Source: Imbricaverruca yamaguchii
Taxonomy: Eukaryota; Arthropoda; Thecostraca; Neoverrucidae
Assembly (NCBI GenBank): GCA_034440575.1
Contig: JAOTOL010001243.1
Coordinates: forward strand, 291,501-355,500
Direction of reading: 5' to 3'
Length of the DNA: 64,000 nucleotides
The translations under genes and the position numbers were made by a program. The stretch's first letter is position 1; each line of letters begins with the position of its first letter. Under the pieces are notes generated by a model that saw nothing but the letters and a program-made list of their open reading frames with translations, searched no databases and was not told where the DNA came from. Positions 24,720 through 36,276 of the stretch are shown in pieces.

Positions 24720-26105
24720 GACTGTCGATGCTGCAATGGAGCTGTACGGAGGCGGCTCGCCTCGTAATATAGGCAGGCGACCCACCGCAATGTCTTCTTT
24801 AGGTTAACTCTTGCTTAATGATTCATAACCTAGGATACATTCTCAAAAGATGATGCACAAAGGCTATGATTCACAGTACCTGAGCGAGGTAAATTTCAAT
24901 TTAAGATTGACTCTTACTATAATTTAGGAAATGTGAAGCGAATAAAGATCAACACGTTCCATTTGTAGACCATATTCCGGGGTCGGTTTCTTGGAATTTG
25001 GGCCCATGAAGTATATCGGTTACACGACACCCGCCAAGACTATCATCACGTTTTACCGCTTAAAATCGCCGGTGAAGCGACATGCCTTGGAACTGTTCCT
25101 AAAGCTCAATGAGCACATGGATGCAAGCTGGGGACACAGCCATCGGAGAGAAAGCAGTACCTTTCTGAAATTGTCTGAAATCATTTTTTTCCAAGGTCGC
25201 CATACTTTAAGCACGTTACAAAAACGCATCCCTGGTTACGTTCGTCACTTAGCCATATATATTAGCCAAGTACTTTCAGAGCACGGCTGGCCAGAAACTC
25301 TCCGTGAATGTAGGCAGCACAGATCTATGAATGTCAAAGCAATAGGAAAACACAGTGGTCACCGCTGAATAACTGGGACGTCTCCGTTGCAGATGGACTC
25401 CTGGAGAGCCCCCCCCCCCCACACCCCGAATAGCTCGAGTGCCCCTCGTCGGAGGGGAGACACAGAACCATTGGACAGCCCCGTCAGCCAAAGTAATTGG
25501 TGTGGCTCCCGACCATCATCGCGAAGTGTGACTGACAGATGGTCAGCGGGCGCCTTTCTTCTGTGAGCGGCCATTGGGGCGATAGCGTCCTCTGAGAGCC
25601 ACTGTCGGCCTGCCGGAGCCACGGTGTCTGTAGGGGAACTGCCGACGACACGACGTACAATCCATCATCTTGAGTAATGGCTTGGTAGGTGGAGACAAAA
25701 TACTGAAAGTAAAATAGGATGTAGCATAGTATTGCTATGCCATTTTTAAGTTCAATGCTGTGTTCAATGCAACAATGCTATGTTTAAATTCAATCGAAAT
25801 CATCTTCTACAAGCCTAAGCATTCGGGTGGCATAAGCTCGATCGATACGTGCAAAGCTACAGAACACATGATTTAGTGGTGGGCTTTTAATTCCCGCTCA
25901 TCCCCGTAGAAAATCGCTCAGCATCTGTCGACCTGATTGGGCCGGTAATATTGCGAGCTACCGAATTTCTGTGAACTTTTCAGGCAGATGGTAGAAAAGT
26001 GATAGGGCCCTGAAAGTGGTGTGACTGATTGTGGCGTGCATGGTCATGAATGCAAAGGGATGGGCTGTGGTCACCATTGGATGAACTAAACCCCATAGAT
26101 TGGAT
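24720..26105. other. Unannotated stretch
   Basis: A plus-strand frame at 24991-25368 gives a 125-residue translation with a normal-looking composition but no recognised motif. I do not call it a gene. A 10-base C run lies at about 25411. Confidence 0.3.
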
Positions 26106-26109
26106 CAAT

Positions 26110-26330
26110 AACTCCAGTGCTCAAAAGTCCCAGACGTTCATATTCTTCAATCTTTCGAAGACGTTCAAAATATGTATTGCTCCAACGACCTAACTGTTCA
26201 TAATCACCAATCGGTCAAAAACGTCCAAGTTTTCAAAAGCCCCAACTGCTCATGATCCCCAAATGGGCCAAATACTGCCAACACTCCAATGCTCAAATAA
26301 CCCAAATCTTCATAATCACCAATCGGCCAA
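26110..26330. repeat. Degenerate tandem repeat, units of 53-66 bp, about four copies
   Basis: Units share CCAATGCTCAAA-like starts, GTTCATAATCACCAATCGG and CCAAG ends. It directly abuts the G-rich array. Confidence 0.5.
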
Positions 26331-26337
26331 GCACAGC

Positions 26338-27145
26338 GGGGAAGGGGTGGCGGAGTGGCGAGGTGGCGGGGTGGCGGGGTGGCGGGACGGCGGGGGTGCT
26401 GGGGTGGCAGTGCGGTGTGGCGGTGTGGCGGCGAGACGGCGGGGCGGCGGGGCCGTGTGGCGGCGGGGCGGCGGGGTGCCGGGACGTCGAGACGGCGGGG
26501 TGGTGGGTCGGCGGGGCGGCGGGGTGCCGGGGTGGCAGTGCGGTGTGGCAGTGTGGCGGCGAGACGGCGGGGCGGGGTGGCGACGGGGCGGCGGGGTGCC
26601 GGGGTGGCAGTGCGGTGTGGCGGTGGGACGGCGAGACGGCGGGGCGGCGGGGCCTGTGGCGGCGGGCGGCTGCCGACTGGGGGGTGGTGGGTCGGCGGGG
26701 CGGCGGGGTGCCGGGACGTCGAGACGGCGGGGTGGTGGGTCGGCGGGGCGGCGGGGTGCCGGGGTGGCAGTGCGGTGTGGCAGTGTGGCGGCGAGACGGC
26801 GGGGCGGGGTGGCGACGGGGCGGCGGGGTGCCGGGGTGGCAGTGCGGTGTGGCGGTGGGACGGCGAGACGGCGGGGCGGGGTGGCGGGGTGGCGGCGGGG
26901 CGGCGGGGTGCCGGGACGTCGAGACGGCGGGGTGGTGGGTCGGCGGGGCGGCGGGGTGCCGGGGTGGCAGTGCGGTGTGGCAGTGTGGCGGCGAGACGGC
27001 GGGGCGGGGTGGCGGCGGGGCGGCGGGGTGCCGGGGTGGCAGTGCGGTGTGGCGGTGGGACGGCGAGACGGCGGGGCGGCGGGGCGGTGTGGCGGCGGCG
27101 CGGCGGGGTGCAGGGGTGGCGGTGGGGCGGTGTGGCGGTGGGGCG
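26338..27145 (+). repeat. G-rich minisatellite with higher-order structure
   Basis: The plus strand is built from GGCGGGGTGGCGGGG, GGGGTGCCGGGACGTCGAGA, GTGGGTCGGCGGGG and GGTGGCAGTGCGGTGTGGC modules. A larger block repeats at about 26465, 26700 and 26895. Long frames are open on both strands, as expected for stop-poor GC repeats. The G-run spacing allows G-quadruplex formation on the plus strand. Confidence 0.9.
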
Positions 27146-27930
27146 ACCTTGACACCCTCCACAGGCGGTCGTCGGCCACGTCGGCCGGGCCGTGCTGGAG
27201 CTGACCGCGGCCGACTCGTGCCGCCGCCACATATCGACCGTGTCCTGCACGACCACCGGCCAGACCAGCGCCACCGTGGACGGCACACACGCGTCAAATA
27301 TGCATCCGCGTTCACTCAGGATCCCACGTGAAACCCGTGTTCGCGTGTGCGCGGTGTGCTCGCAGGTATGGAATGTGCGCACTTGTGGACTGGTGCACGA
27401 TGTCACACCGTCCCCCCCTCTCCCAGCGATGTGCGCATTCGTGTGGAGTTAACCGATATGTGGAGTCGTTAACCAATCCCGCATCTACGTGCATTTCGAC
27501 ATTTATGTCAATGTCAGCTGCATTTGTACTCAAACTACGAGAAGAGAACCACGTCGGCGATAATGTATGCATGATCGCGATGGCACCACAGGAACTTGCT
27601 CTCACTTTGCATCATCGATCAGAAAACGGATTAATTAGGCGCGATATGTACTACATTAAGAACATTATGCTTACAGTACTACCTTATGCTCACGGCAATT
27701 GAAAAAGAAGACCCTATGTGACCCCGTTGAACGTGGCCGTCCAGTCCATTTGAGCTTGCCCATTGCTTCATTCATTTTATTCCGCCGGAATAATTTTTAG
27801 AAATCAACACCCATGCTCTTTATGCTTCCTATGTGTTGGATGCATTTTCCGAGCCATTTAGTTCAAGTCGAGGCGACCTTGATCGTACCAGGCGCGAACT
27901 GCGGCATCCCTACTGTCCATTAGAATACGG
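27146..27930. other. Spacer between arrays
   Basis: No gene supported. The composition is ordinary, and short open frames occur on both strands. Confidence 0.35.
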
Positions 27931-27935
27931 CTCGC

Positions 27936-29795
27936 CAGGACTGTCACTATGGTGCCCGCAGTACCACCAGGCGCACTGTGCGCCAGGACTGTTACCATGG
28001 TGCCCGCAGTGCCACCAGGCGCACTGTGTGCCAGAACTCTCACCATAGCGCCCGCAGTGCCACCAGGCGCACTGTGCGCCAGGATTGTTACCATGGTGCC
28101 CGCAGTACCACCAGGCGCACTGTGTGCCAGAACTGTTACCATGGCGCCCGCAGTGCCACCAGGCGCACTGTGTGCCAGAACTGTTACCATGACGCCCGCA
28201 GTGCCACCAGGCGCACTGTGCGCCAGGATTGTTACCATGGTGCCCGCAGTACCACCAGGCGCACTGTGCGCCAGGACTGTTACCATGGTGCCCGCAGTAC
28301 CACCAGGCGCACTGTGCGCCAGGACTGTCACCATGGTGCGCGCAGTGCCACCAGGCGCACTGTGTGCCAGAACTCTCACCATAGCGCCCGCAGTGCCACC
28401 AGGCGCACTGTGTGCCAAAACTCTCACCATGGTGCCCGCAGTACCACCAGGCGCACTGTGTGCCAGAACTGTCGCCATGGTGCGCGCAGTGCCACCAGGC
28501 GCACTGTGTGCCAGAACTGTTACCATGGCGCTGCCTGTTACCATGGTGCCCGCAGTGCCACCAGGCGCACTGTGCGCCAGGACTGTTACCATGGTGCCCG
28601 CAGTACCACCAGGCGCACTGTGCGCCAGGACTGTTACCATGGTGCCCGCAGTGCCACCAGGCGCACTGTGTGCCAGAACTCTCACCATAGCGCCCGCAGT
28701 GCCACCAGGCGCACTGTGTGCCAAAACTCTCACCATGGTGCCCGCAGTGCCACCAGGCGCACTGTGTGCCAGAACTGTTACCATGGCGCCCGCAGTGCCA
28801 CCAGGCGCACTGTGTGCCAGAACTCTCACCATGGTGCGCGCAGTGCCACCAGGCGCACTGTGTGCCAGAACTGTTACCATGGCGCCCGCAGTGCCACCAG
28901 GCGCACTGTGTGCCAGAACTCTCACCATGGTGCCCGCAGTGCCACCAGGCGCACTGTGTGCCAGAACTGTCACCATGGTGCCCGCAGTACCACCAGGCGC
29001 ACTGTGTGCCAGAACTGTCGCCATGGTGCGCGCAGTGCCACCAGGCGCACTGTGTGCCAGAACTGTTACCATGGTGCCCGCAGTACCACCAGGCGCACTG
29101 TGAGCCAGAACTGTTACCATGGTGCCCGCAGTGCCACCAGGCGCACTGTGTGCCAGAACTGTTACCATGGCGCCCGCAGTGCCACCAGGCGCACTGTGTG
29201 CCAGAACTGTTACCATGGTGCCCGCAGTGCCACCAGGCGCACTGTGCGCCAGGACTGTTACCGTGGCGCCCGCAGTGCCACCAGGCGCACTGTGCGCCAG
29301 GACTGTTACCATGGCGCCCGTAGTACCACCAGGCGCACTGTGCGCCAAAACTGTCGCCGTGGCGCCCGCAGTGCCACCAGGCGCACTGTGAGCCAGAACT
29401 CTCGCCATGGTGCCCGCAGTGCCACCAGGCGCACTGTGAGCCAGAACTCTCGCCATGGTGCCCGCAGTGCCACCAGGCGCACTGTGAGCCAGAACTCTGG
29501 CCATGGTGCCCGCAGTACCACCAGGCGCACTGTGCGCCAGAACTGTCGCCATGGTGCCCGCAGTACCACCAGGCGCACTGTGCGCCAGGACTGTCACCAT
29601 GGTGCCCGCAATGCCACCAGGCGCACTGTGCGCCAGGACTGTTACCATGGTGCCCGCAGTACCACCAGGCGCACTGTGCGCCAGGACTGTTACCATGGTG
29701 CCCGCAGTACCACCAGGCGCACTGTGCGCCAGGACTGTCACCATGGTGCCCGCAGTGCCACCAGCCGCACCGTGCGCCAGGACCGTCACCATGGC
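27936..29795. repeat. 48-bp minisatellite, about 39 copies
   Basis: Each unit contains ACCATGGTGCCCGCAGTGCC, ACCAGGCGCACTGTG and GCCAGAACTGTT or GCCAGGACTGTT. Few sites vary (GTGCC/GTACC, TGTGTGCC/TGTGCGCC, TGGTGCC/TGGCGCC), so the array is homogeneous. Because 48 is sixteen codons, frames on both strands stay open for more than 640 codons with a 16-residue period. I treat those as repeat products. One short unit break is at 28527-28540. Confidence 0.97.
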
Positions 29796-30688
29796 GTCAC
29801 TATTGGTGCACCCCGCCGGCACAGCACCGCCCGTCCCACTCCCAGAACCCACTTACGGGCCAACGATCGACGCGTTAGTCGCGATATACGACCGACAGGT
29901 GCGGGTGGGTAATTGGGTCACGTGGATTGAACCAGCTGACCGCCGCCCACCCCCTCCGACTGTTGACCGCGATGGCGACAATGCGTCCAAGACCGCACGG
30001 CTCGCCACTGCTGCTGACTGCCCTCTGGCAATGTGTGTGTGGGGGGGGGGGGAGCTGTGGAAGTTGGTTGGTATGCTCAGCACTTATACCACACCTAGGT
30101 CAAGAATGCCATTGACAGATTATAAAGTACAGCCTACGATACAAACTTACAAAAGCACGCAATTCTTATGTGCTATTACTCAGGTCAAATGTAACCAATT
30201 AGAGGTGATTATAGACACTGGCGGATTCAGCCCACTTGTTTTAGGAGGGAGGGGGGGGGGGCTCTTTCGGTGCCGGTCCAGATCGATGTCGGCTCTTTTG
30301 CTGCCGGTGCTCGCCATGCAGCACGAGCAGGTCATTTGCGGCGGCCACGTCAACCTAGCACAGCGGGTGACTCCGCAGAGGCAGCAAGAGGGACGCGTGG
30401 CTGGCACGCCCAAAGATCGCCTGCTTGGCTATCAATAGCGTCTGGACTTCTTTGAGCATAATTTGCTCATTTTAGGTGTTTTCCAGTCGTCTGACACCAT
30501 AGCATCACCGGAACCCTATGCTGTGTGATAACTGACGCACACAATATACAGTCCATCGTACCCTACCTTTAACGGCCCGGCGCGATCCTTTCTAGTTCGG
30601 CCACACTGTTGAGGCAGTAGCGATTACCATTGTCTTTTATGCGCTATTTTCAACAAGAACTAGACAAATACAGCTCCACTAAAACGTT
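29796..30688. other. Unannotated stretch
   Basis: Nothing supported. G homopolymers lie near 30040 and 30247. Confidence 0.35.
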
Positions 30689-30874
30689 CAAGAACGTATC
30701 TGAGAGGCGGAAATGGCAGAATGACTAAGGTGTTGAGCTTTGGGTGCCAAAGGTCCCGGGCTCAACACTCGCATCATTCGGGACATTTCCGAATCCCGCG
30801 GCCCACGACATTAGCCGTGATCGTGCATAAAGTGCGTCGAGAACCGCCCAATAGACAGACAAGAACGTATCTGA
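30689..30874 (+). mobile_element. tRNA-derived SINE with perfect 15-bp target duplication
   Basis: CAAGAACGTATCTGA occurs at 30689-30703 and again at 30860-30874. The insert between them starts GAGGCGGAAATGGCAGAATG, resembling a tRNA 5' half with an A-box-like TGGCAGAATGACTAAGG. It then has a B-box-like GGTCCCGGGCTCAACAC, a non-tRNA body and a short AATAGACAGAC tail. The undamaged duplication suggests a fairly recent insertion. The tRNA part is too diverged to name the parent. Confidence 0.8.
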
Positions 30875-31533
30875 TGTTACATCGGACTCATACAGTACAG
30901 ATGGGAGAAGGGATCGTAATTGATGGTGTTCTGAATGTGTGCCTTAGTTATTTGGTTAGCGAAGCCATTCCACGTTCAAATAGGCGTCGTCACGGGGAGA
31001 AGAGCGACCCGGGACCCTTGTTCCTCACCGCAATGCAGTGTGACTTAAATCCCGGACCTCTTGTTTTTTTTTCAGGAAAGATGTGAGACATCAGGGTAAA
31101 AACCTTGACCTTCCTCCAAACCTCGAATGTCTGGTGACTGTATGCATATTCAGCTTCTTGTATTTTGATGAACTTAGGTTGCTGTATGTGCCGTGAAGCT
31201 AATATCTTGAGGAGATTTTACAGTTCCACTTTGAGTGGGCGGGGCAAGCTACCGCTTGGCACAACTTACGATCATTTAGTGGGCATCGCCTGCATGTTTG
31301 TCACCCCTCCCCTAGATTCATCAGTGGTTATAAACTTAGGCACGTGTGTAGCGGTAACTACACGTGGAAGGTTAAATCAAGGGTACATATGCTTAGCACA
31401 TTTCCCGCTTAGAAGTATGGTTGCGCTTATGACACCACCGATCAGCTTCTCTGTCCACCTCAAGCACCTAATCCCATGTCTTTTGTCAGCACAGTATACA
31501 TAAGGGCCAATAAGAAGGCATATATCATGGAAG
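30875..31533. other. Unannotated stretch
   Basis: No gene recognised. Confidence 0.35.
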
Positions 31534-31605
31534 GCAGATAGGCAGAGCTATATGATCAACATGGTCGATGCGCCATAAAGCCTAAACAACTAGCAGACAG
31601 GCAGA
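31534..31605 (+). mobile_element. Ultra-short retroposed insert, copy 3
   Basis: A 46-base insert (31547-31592) reads GCTATATGATCAACATGG, then TCGATGCGCCATAAAGCC and TAAACAACTA. It is flanked by GCAGATAGGCAGA and GCAGACAGGCAGA, a 12/13 match. Core and orientation are as in the insert at 21483. Confidence 0.7.
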
Positions 31606-31611
31606 CACATC

Positions 31612-31830
31612 GGTCCAGCCACATATGTATTATACACGAGGCGTATGCCAAAGCCACATATGTACTACATATCAGGCGTGTATTAGACCCACACATGTGC
31701 TACATGCTAGGCGCATGACAGTCCAATTACAATATAAGGTGTACAATATAATAGGCGTATATCAGTCCAGCCCCACATATGTGCAACATATTAGGCATAT
31801 GCCAGCCCAGCCACATACGTCCTACGTATT
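31612..31830. repeat. Degenerate tandem repeat of about 40 bp, five to six copies
   Basis: The words CCACATATGTRCTACATAT and AGGCGTATGCCAG-like recur with substitutions and indels. Confidence 0.65.
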
Positions 31831-32334
31831 ACAAAACTTCATTTAATAAGAAAATTTGATATGCATCGGTACTCAGACAATAGTGCAGTATGCTTTTGTA
31901 CAATTGTACGCACCAAAACGTTCACAGTGGTTCCATTTAATGACATCCATAGCAACACAGCAAACGAGTGAACGAGTCAGCTAATAATAAACACGGCGAT
32001 ATCCATAATTAGCTTACTTTCGCTTAAGTTAAATTATCAGATAACGTTCAAGGACTGGTGCCCGGGCAGCGTTACGACGATTCGTGTGTTGTGATTATCA
32101 TGATGGCATTGAGCTGCACCGCTTTGCACCGGTGCTAACTTGGAGGTCCACTTGATGCATCCCATTCGTTATGTAACGATATTTGTTACTTGCGAGGAGG
32201 CGCAAGGCTTCATTTGGTGTTCATATCATGCATGTTGCCTTCCAGAAGGATTTGTGGTTCTGGTTTGTGGAGCCGGAAATGATATGTTTATGTGGTTGAC
32301 GGCGGCACGATGGTGGTCCTGCAGTGGGGAGTCA
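31831..32334. other. Unannotated stretch
   Basis: The upstream part of the long frame through the 18-bp array starts here, but nothing apart from that array supports coding. Confidence 0.35.
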
Positions 32335-33650
32335 CGGGCTGGCCTGGGGACCAGAGCTGACCTGGGGACCGGAGCTGACCTGGGGACCGGAGCTGACCTG
32401 GGAACCAGAGCTGACCTGGGGACCAGAGCTGACCTGGGGACCAGAGCTGACCTGGGAACCAGAGCTGACCTGGGGACCGGAGCTGACCTGGGGACCAGAA
32501 CTGACCTGGGGACCAGAGCTGACCTGTGGACCGGAGCTGACCTGGGGACCAGAGCTGATCTGGGGACCGGAGCTGGGCAGGGGACCAGAGCTGACCTGGG
32601 GACCAGAGCTGACCTGGGGACCGGAGCTGACCTGTGGACCGGAGCTGGGGGGCAGGGGACCAGAGCTGACCTGGGGACCGGAGCTGACCTGGGGACCAGA
32701 GCTGACCTGGGGACCAGAGCTGACCTGGGGACCAGAGCTGACCTGGGGACCAGAGCTGACCTGGGTACCAGAGCTGACCTGGGGACCAGAACTGACCTGG
32801 GGACCGGAGCTGACCTGGGGACCAGAGCTGACCCGGGGACCAGAGCTGACCCGGGGACCAGAGCTGACCTGGGGACCAGAGCTGACCTGGGGACCGGAGC
32901 TGGGCAGGGGACCAGAGCTGACCTGGGGATCGGAGCTGACATGGGGACCAGAGCTGACCTCGGGACCAGAGCTGACCTGGGAACCAGAGCTGACCTGGGG
33001 ACCAGAGCTGACCTGGGGACCAGAGCTGACCTGGGGACCAGAGCTGACCTGGGGACCGGAGCTGGGCAGGGGACCAGAGCTGACCTGGGGACCGAAGCTG
33101 ACATGGGGACCAGAGCTGACCTGGGGACCAGAGCTGACCTGGGGACCAGAGCTGACCTGGGGACCAGAGCTGACCTGGGGACCAGAGCTGACCTGGGGAC
33201 CAGAGCTGACCTGGGGACCAGAGCTGACCTGGGGACCAGAGCTGACCTGGGGACCGGAGCTGGGCAGGGGACCAGAGCTGACCTGGGGACCGGAGCTGAC
33301 CTGGGGACCAGAGCTGACCTGGGGACCGGAGCTGACCTGGGGACCGGAGCTGGGCTGGGGACCGGAGCTGGGCTGGGGACCGGAGCTGGGCTGGGGACTA
33401 GAGCTGACCTGGGGACCGGAGCTGGGCTGGGGACCGGAGCTGGGCTGGGGACTAGAGCTGACCTGGGGACCGGAGCTGACCTGGGGACCGGAGCTGGGCT
33501 GGGGACCAGAGCTGACCTGGGAACCAGAGCTGGGCTGTGGATCGGAGCTGGGATGGGAACCAGAGCTGACCTGGGAACCAGAGCTGGGCTGGGGACCGGA
33601 GCTGGTCTGGGGACCGAAGCTCGGCAGGGGATCGGAGTTTGGATAGCAAC
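32335..33650 (+). repeat. 18-bp minisatellite, about 73 copies
   Basis: The unit is GGGGACCAGAGCTGACCT, with A/G at the CAGAG/CGGAG site and variants GGGCAGGGGACC and CTGGGCTGGGGACC that recur every several units. A six-residue period (GTRADL in one frame) leaves 440-580-codon frames open on both strands. I treat this as non-coding repeat DNA. Confidence 0.97.
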
Positions 33651-34135
33651 CGCGGCTGTGTTTGGAATAGCAGGTGACCCGGGGATTGAACTTGGGAAGG
33701 TCACCGGGAGCGACGAGCCGAGCACTGCTACCGAGCTGGCTGTTTCGGCGCTAGCCACGTGGCACCACCTCCCGACGGACCCGGCTGCACGACACCGCGC
33801 ACACGACAGCGCTCAATCGAGACAGACACAGAGCCCGAGGAGATCCCGCCGCCGACACCCGCCGGCACCGGTGGGTCGTCTCGGCGACATGTGATTCAGT
33901 GTCGCCGGCCAATCACCGGTCGCCCGAGCCGGCCAGCCCCGCTGCGTTCGGCCATCGACCGCCGGCCAGCCTCCGGCCGTCGGTAGGACGCCGGCCACCG
34001 TCCTGGCGGCGATGTTTTCTCGGTGACACCAAGGCGTCGTCGCCGATGCGCCATTAGCCGACACGGAAACGCGTCGTTAGCGACGGCCGGGGGTGGAGGC
34101 CGCGCCGACACAACTGACCACCCCCTGCGAGTTGG
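33651..34135. other. GC-rich spacer between two large arrays
   Basis: No gene recognised. GCCGGCC and CGGCCA words are frequent. Confidence 0.35.
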
Positions 34136-36276
34136 CGGCCGGGTCAACACGGCCGTGCCCGTGGTGGCTGTTGTGTAGGGCCCCGGGCAGGTCAACACGG
34201 CCGTGGCAGTGGTGGTTGTTGTGTAGGGCCCCGGGCAGGTCAACACGGCCGTGCCCGTGGTAGCTGTTGTGTAGGGCCGCGGGCAGGTCAACACGGCCGT
34301 GCCCGTGGTTGCTGTGCAGGGCCCCGGGCAGGTCAGCACGGCCGTGCCCGTGGTTGCTGTGTAGGGCCGCCGGCAGATCAACAGGGCCGTGCCCGTGGTT
34401 GCTGTGTAGGGCCGCCGGCAGATCAACATGGCCGTGGCAGTGGTGGCTGTTGTGCAGGGTCCCGGGCAGGTCAGCACGGCCGTGGCATTGGTGGCTGTTG
34501 TGCAGGGCCCCGGGCAGGTCAACACGGCCGTGGCAGTGGTGGCTGCTGTGCAGGGCCGCCGGCAGGTCAACACGGCCGTGGCCGTGGTGGCTGTGCAGGG
34601 CCGCCGGCAGGTCAACACGGCCGTGGCCGTGGTGGCTGTTGTGTAGGGCCGCTGGCAGGTCAACACGGCCGTGGCAGTAGTGGCTGCTGTGCAGGGCCGC
34701 CGGCAGGTCAGCACGGCCGTGGCAGTGGTGGCTGTTGTGCAGGGCCCCGGGCAGGTCAACACGGCCGTGGCAGTGGTGGCTGCTGTGTAGGGCCCCGGGC
34801 AGGTCAGCACGGCCGTGCCCGTGGTGGCTGTTGTGTAGGGCCGCGGGCAGGTCAGCAGGACCGTGACCGTGGTGGCTGCTGTGCAGGACCCCGGGCAGAT
34901 CAACACGGCCGTGGCAGTGGTGGCTGCTGTGTAGGGTCGCGGGCAGGTCAACACGGCCGTGCCCGTGGTTGCTGTGTAGGGCCCCGGGCAGGTCAGCACG
35001 GCCGTGCCCCTGGTTGCTGTGCAGGGCCCCGGGCAGGTCAACACGGCCGTGGTATTGGTGGCTGTTGTGTAGGTCCGCCGGCAGGTCAACACGGCCGTGG
35101 CAGTGGTGGCTGTTGTGTAGGGCCGCGGGCAGGTCAACACGGCCGTGGCAGTGGTGGCTGTTGTGTAGGGCCGCGGGCAGGTCAACACGGCCGTGCCCGT
35201 GGTTGCTGTGCAGGGCCCCGGGCAGGTCAGCACGGCCGTGGCAGTGGTGGCTGTTGTGTAGGGCCGCGGGCAGGTCAACACGGCCGTGGCAGTGGTGGCT
35301 GTTGTGTAGGGCCGCGGGCAGGTCAACACGGCCGTGGCAGTGGTGGCTGTTGTGCAGGGCCCCGGGCAGGTCAACACGGCCGTGGCAGTGGTGGCTGCTG
35401 TGCAGGGCCCCGGGCAGGTCAGCACGGCCGTGGCAGTGGTGGCTGCTGTGTAGGGCCGCGGGCAGGTCAACACGGCCGTGCCCGTGGTGGCTGTTGTGTA
35501 GGGCCGCTGGCAGGTCAGCACGGCCGTGGCAGTGGTGGCTGTTGTGTAGGGCCGCCGGGCAGGTCAACACGGCCGTGGCAGTGGTGGCTGTTGTGTAGGG
35601 CCGCCGGGCAGGTCAGCACGGCCGTGCCCAGTGGTGGCTGTTGTGTAGGGCCGCTGGCAGGTCAGCACGGCCGTGGCATTGGTGGCTCTTGTGTAGGGCC
35701 GCTGGCAGGTCAGCACGGCCGTGGCATTGGTGGCTGTTGTGCAGAGCCGCCGGCAGGTCAGCACGGCCGTGGCAGTGGTGGCTGTTGTGTAGGGCCGCCG
35801 GCAGGTCAGCACGGCCGTGGCAGTGGTGGCTGTTGTGTAGGGCCGCCGGCAGGTCAGCACGGCCGTGGCAGTGGTGGCTGTTGTGTAGGGCCGCGGGCAG
35901 GTCAGCACGGCCGTGGCATTGGTGGCTGTTGTGCAGGGCCGCCGGGCAGGTCAGCACGGCCGTGGCAGTGGTGGCTGTTGTGTAGGGCCGCCGGCAGGTC
36001 AGCACGGCCGTGGCAGTGGTGGCTGTTGTGTAGGGCCGCCGGCAGGTCAGCACGGCCGTGGCAGTGGTGGCTGTTGTGTAGGGCCGCCGGCAGGTCAGCA
36101 CGGCCGTGGCAGTGGTGGCTGTTGTGTAGGGCCGCCGGCAGGTCAGCACGGCCGTGGCAGTGGTGGCTGTTGTGTAGGGCCGCGGGCAGGTCAACACGGC
36201 CGTGCCCGTGGTGGCTGTTGTGTAGGGCCGCTGGCAGGTCAGCACGGCCGTGGCATTGGTGGCTGTTGTGTAGGGC
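34136..36276 (+). repeat. 48-bp minisatellite, about 45 copies
   Basis: The unit contains GTGGTGGCTGTTGTGTAGGG, CCGCCGGCAGGTCAGCACGG and CCGTGGCA. Some units lose TTG and read GTGGTTGCTGTGCAGG, giving 45 bp. The right third (about 35740-36180) is nearly homogeneous, while the left part mixes several variants. This is unrelated in sequence to the other 48-bp array at 28-30 kb. Confidence 0.97.

Noticed and set aside
24991..25368. 125-codon frame as a possible gene
   Set aside because: No motif, no second copy to compare and no splice context; length is within chance for this much sequence.
26204..27406. 400-codon proline/arginine-rich and glycine-rich frames
   Set aside because: GC-rich array with few stop codons; all six frames are nearly open.
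27858..29912. Frames of more than 640 codons on both strands
   Set aside because: They are products of the 48-bp repeat, whose period is a multiple of three and whose unit has no stop in several frames at once. No start context, unique domain or intron structure supports a gene.
32140..33894. 584-codon plus-strand frame with GTRADL repeats
   Set aside because: Created by the 18-bp array. The opposite strand is open over the same length, and the non-repeat ends have no recognised domain.
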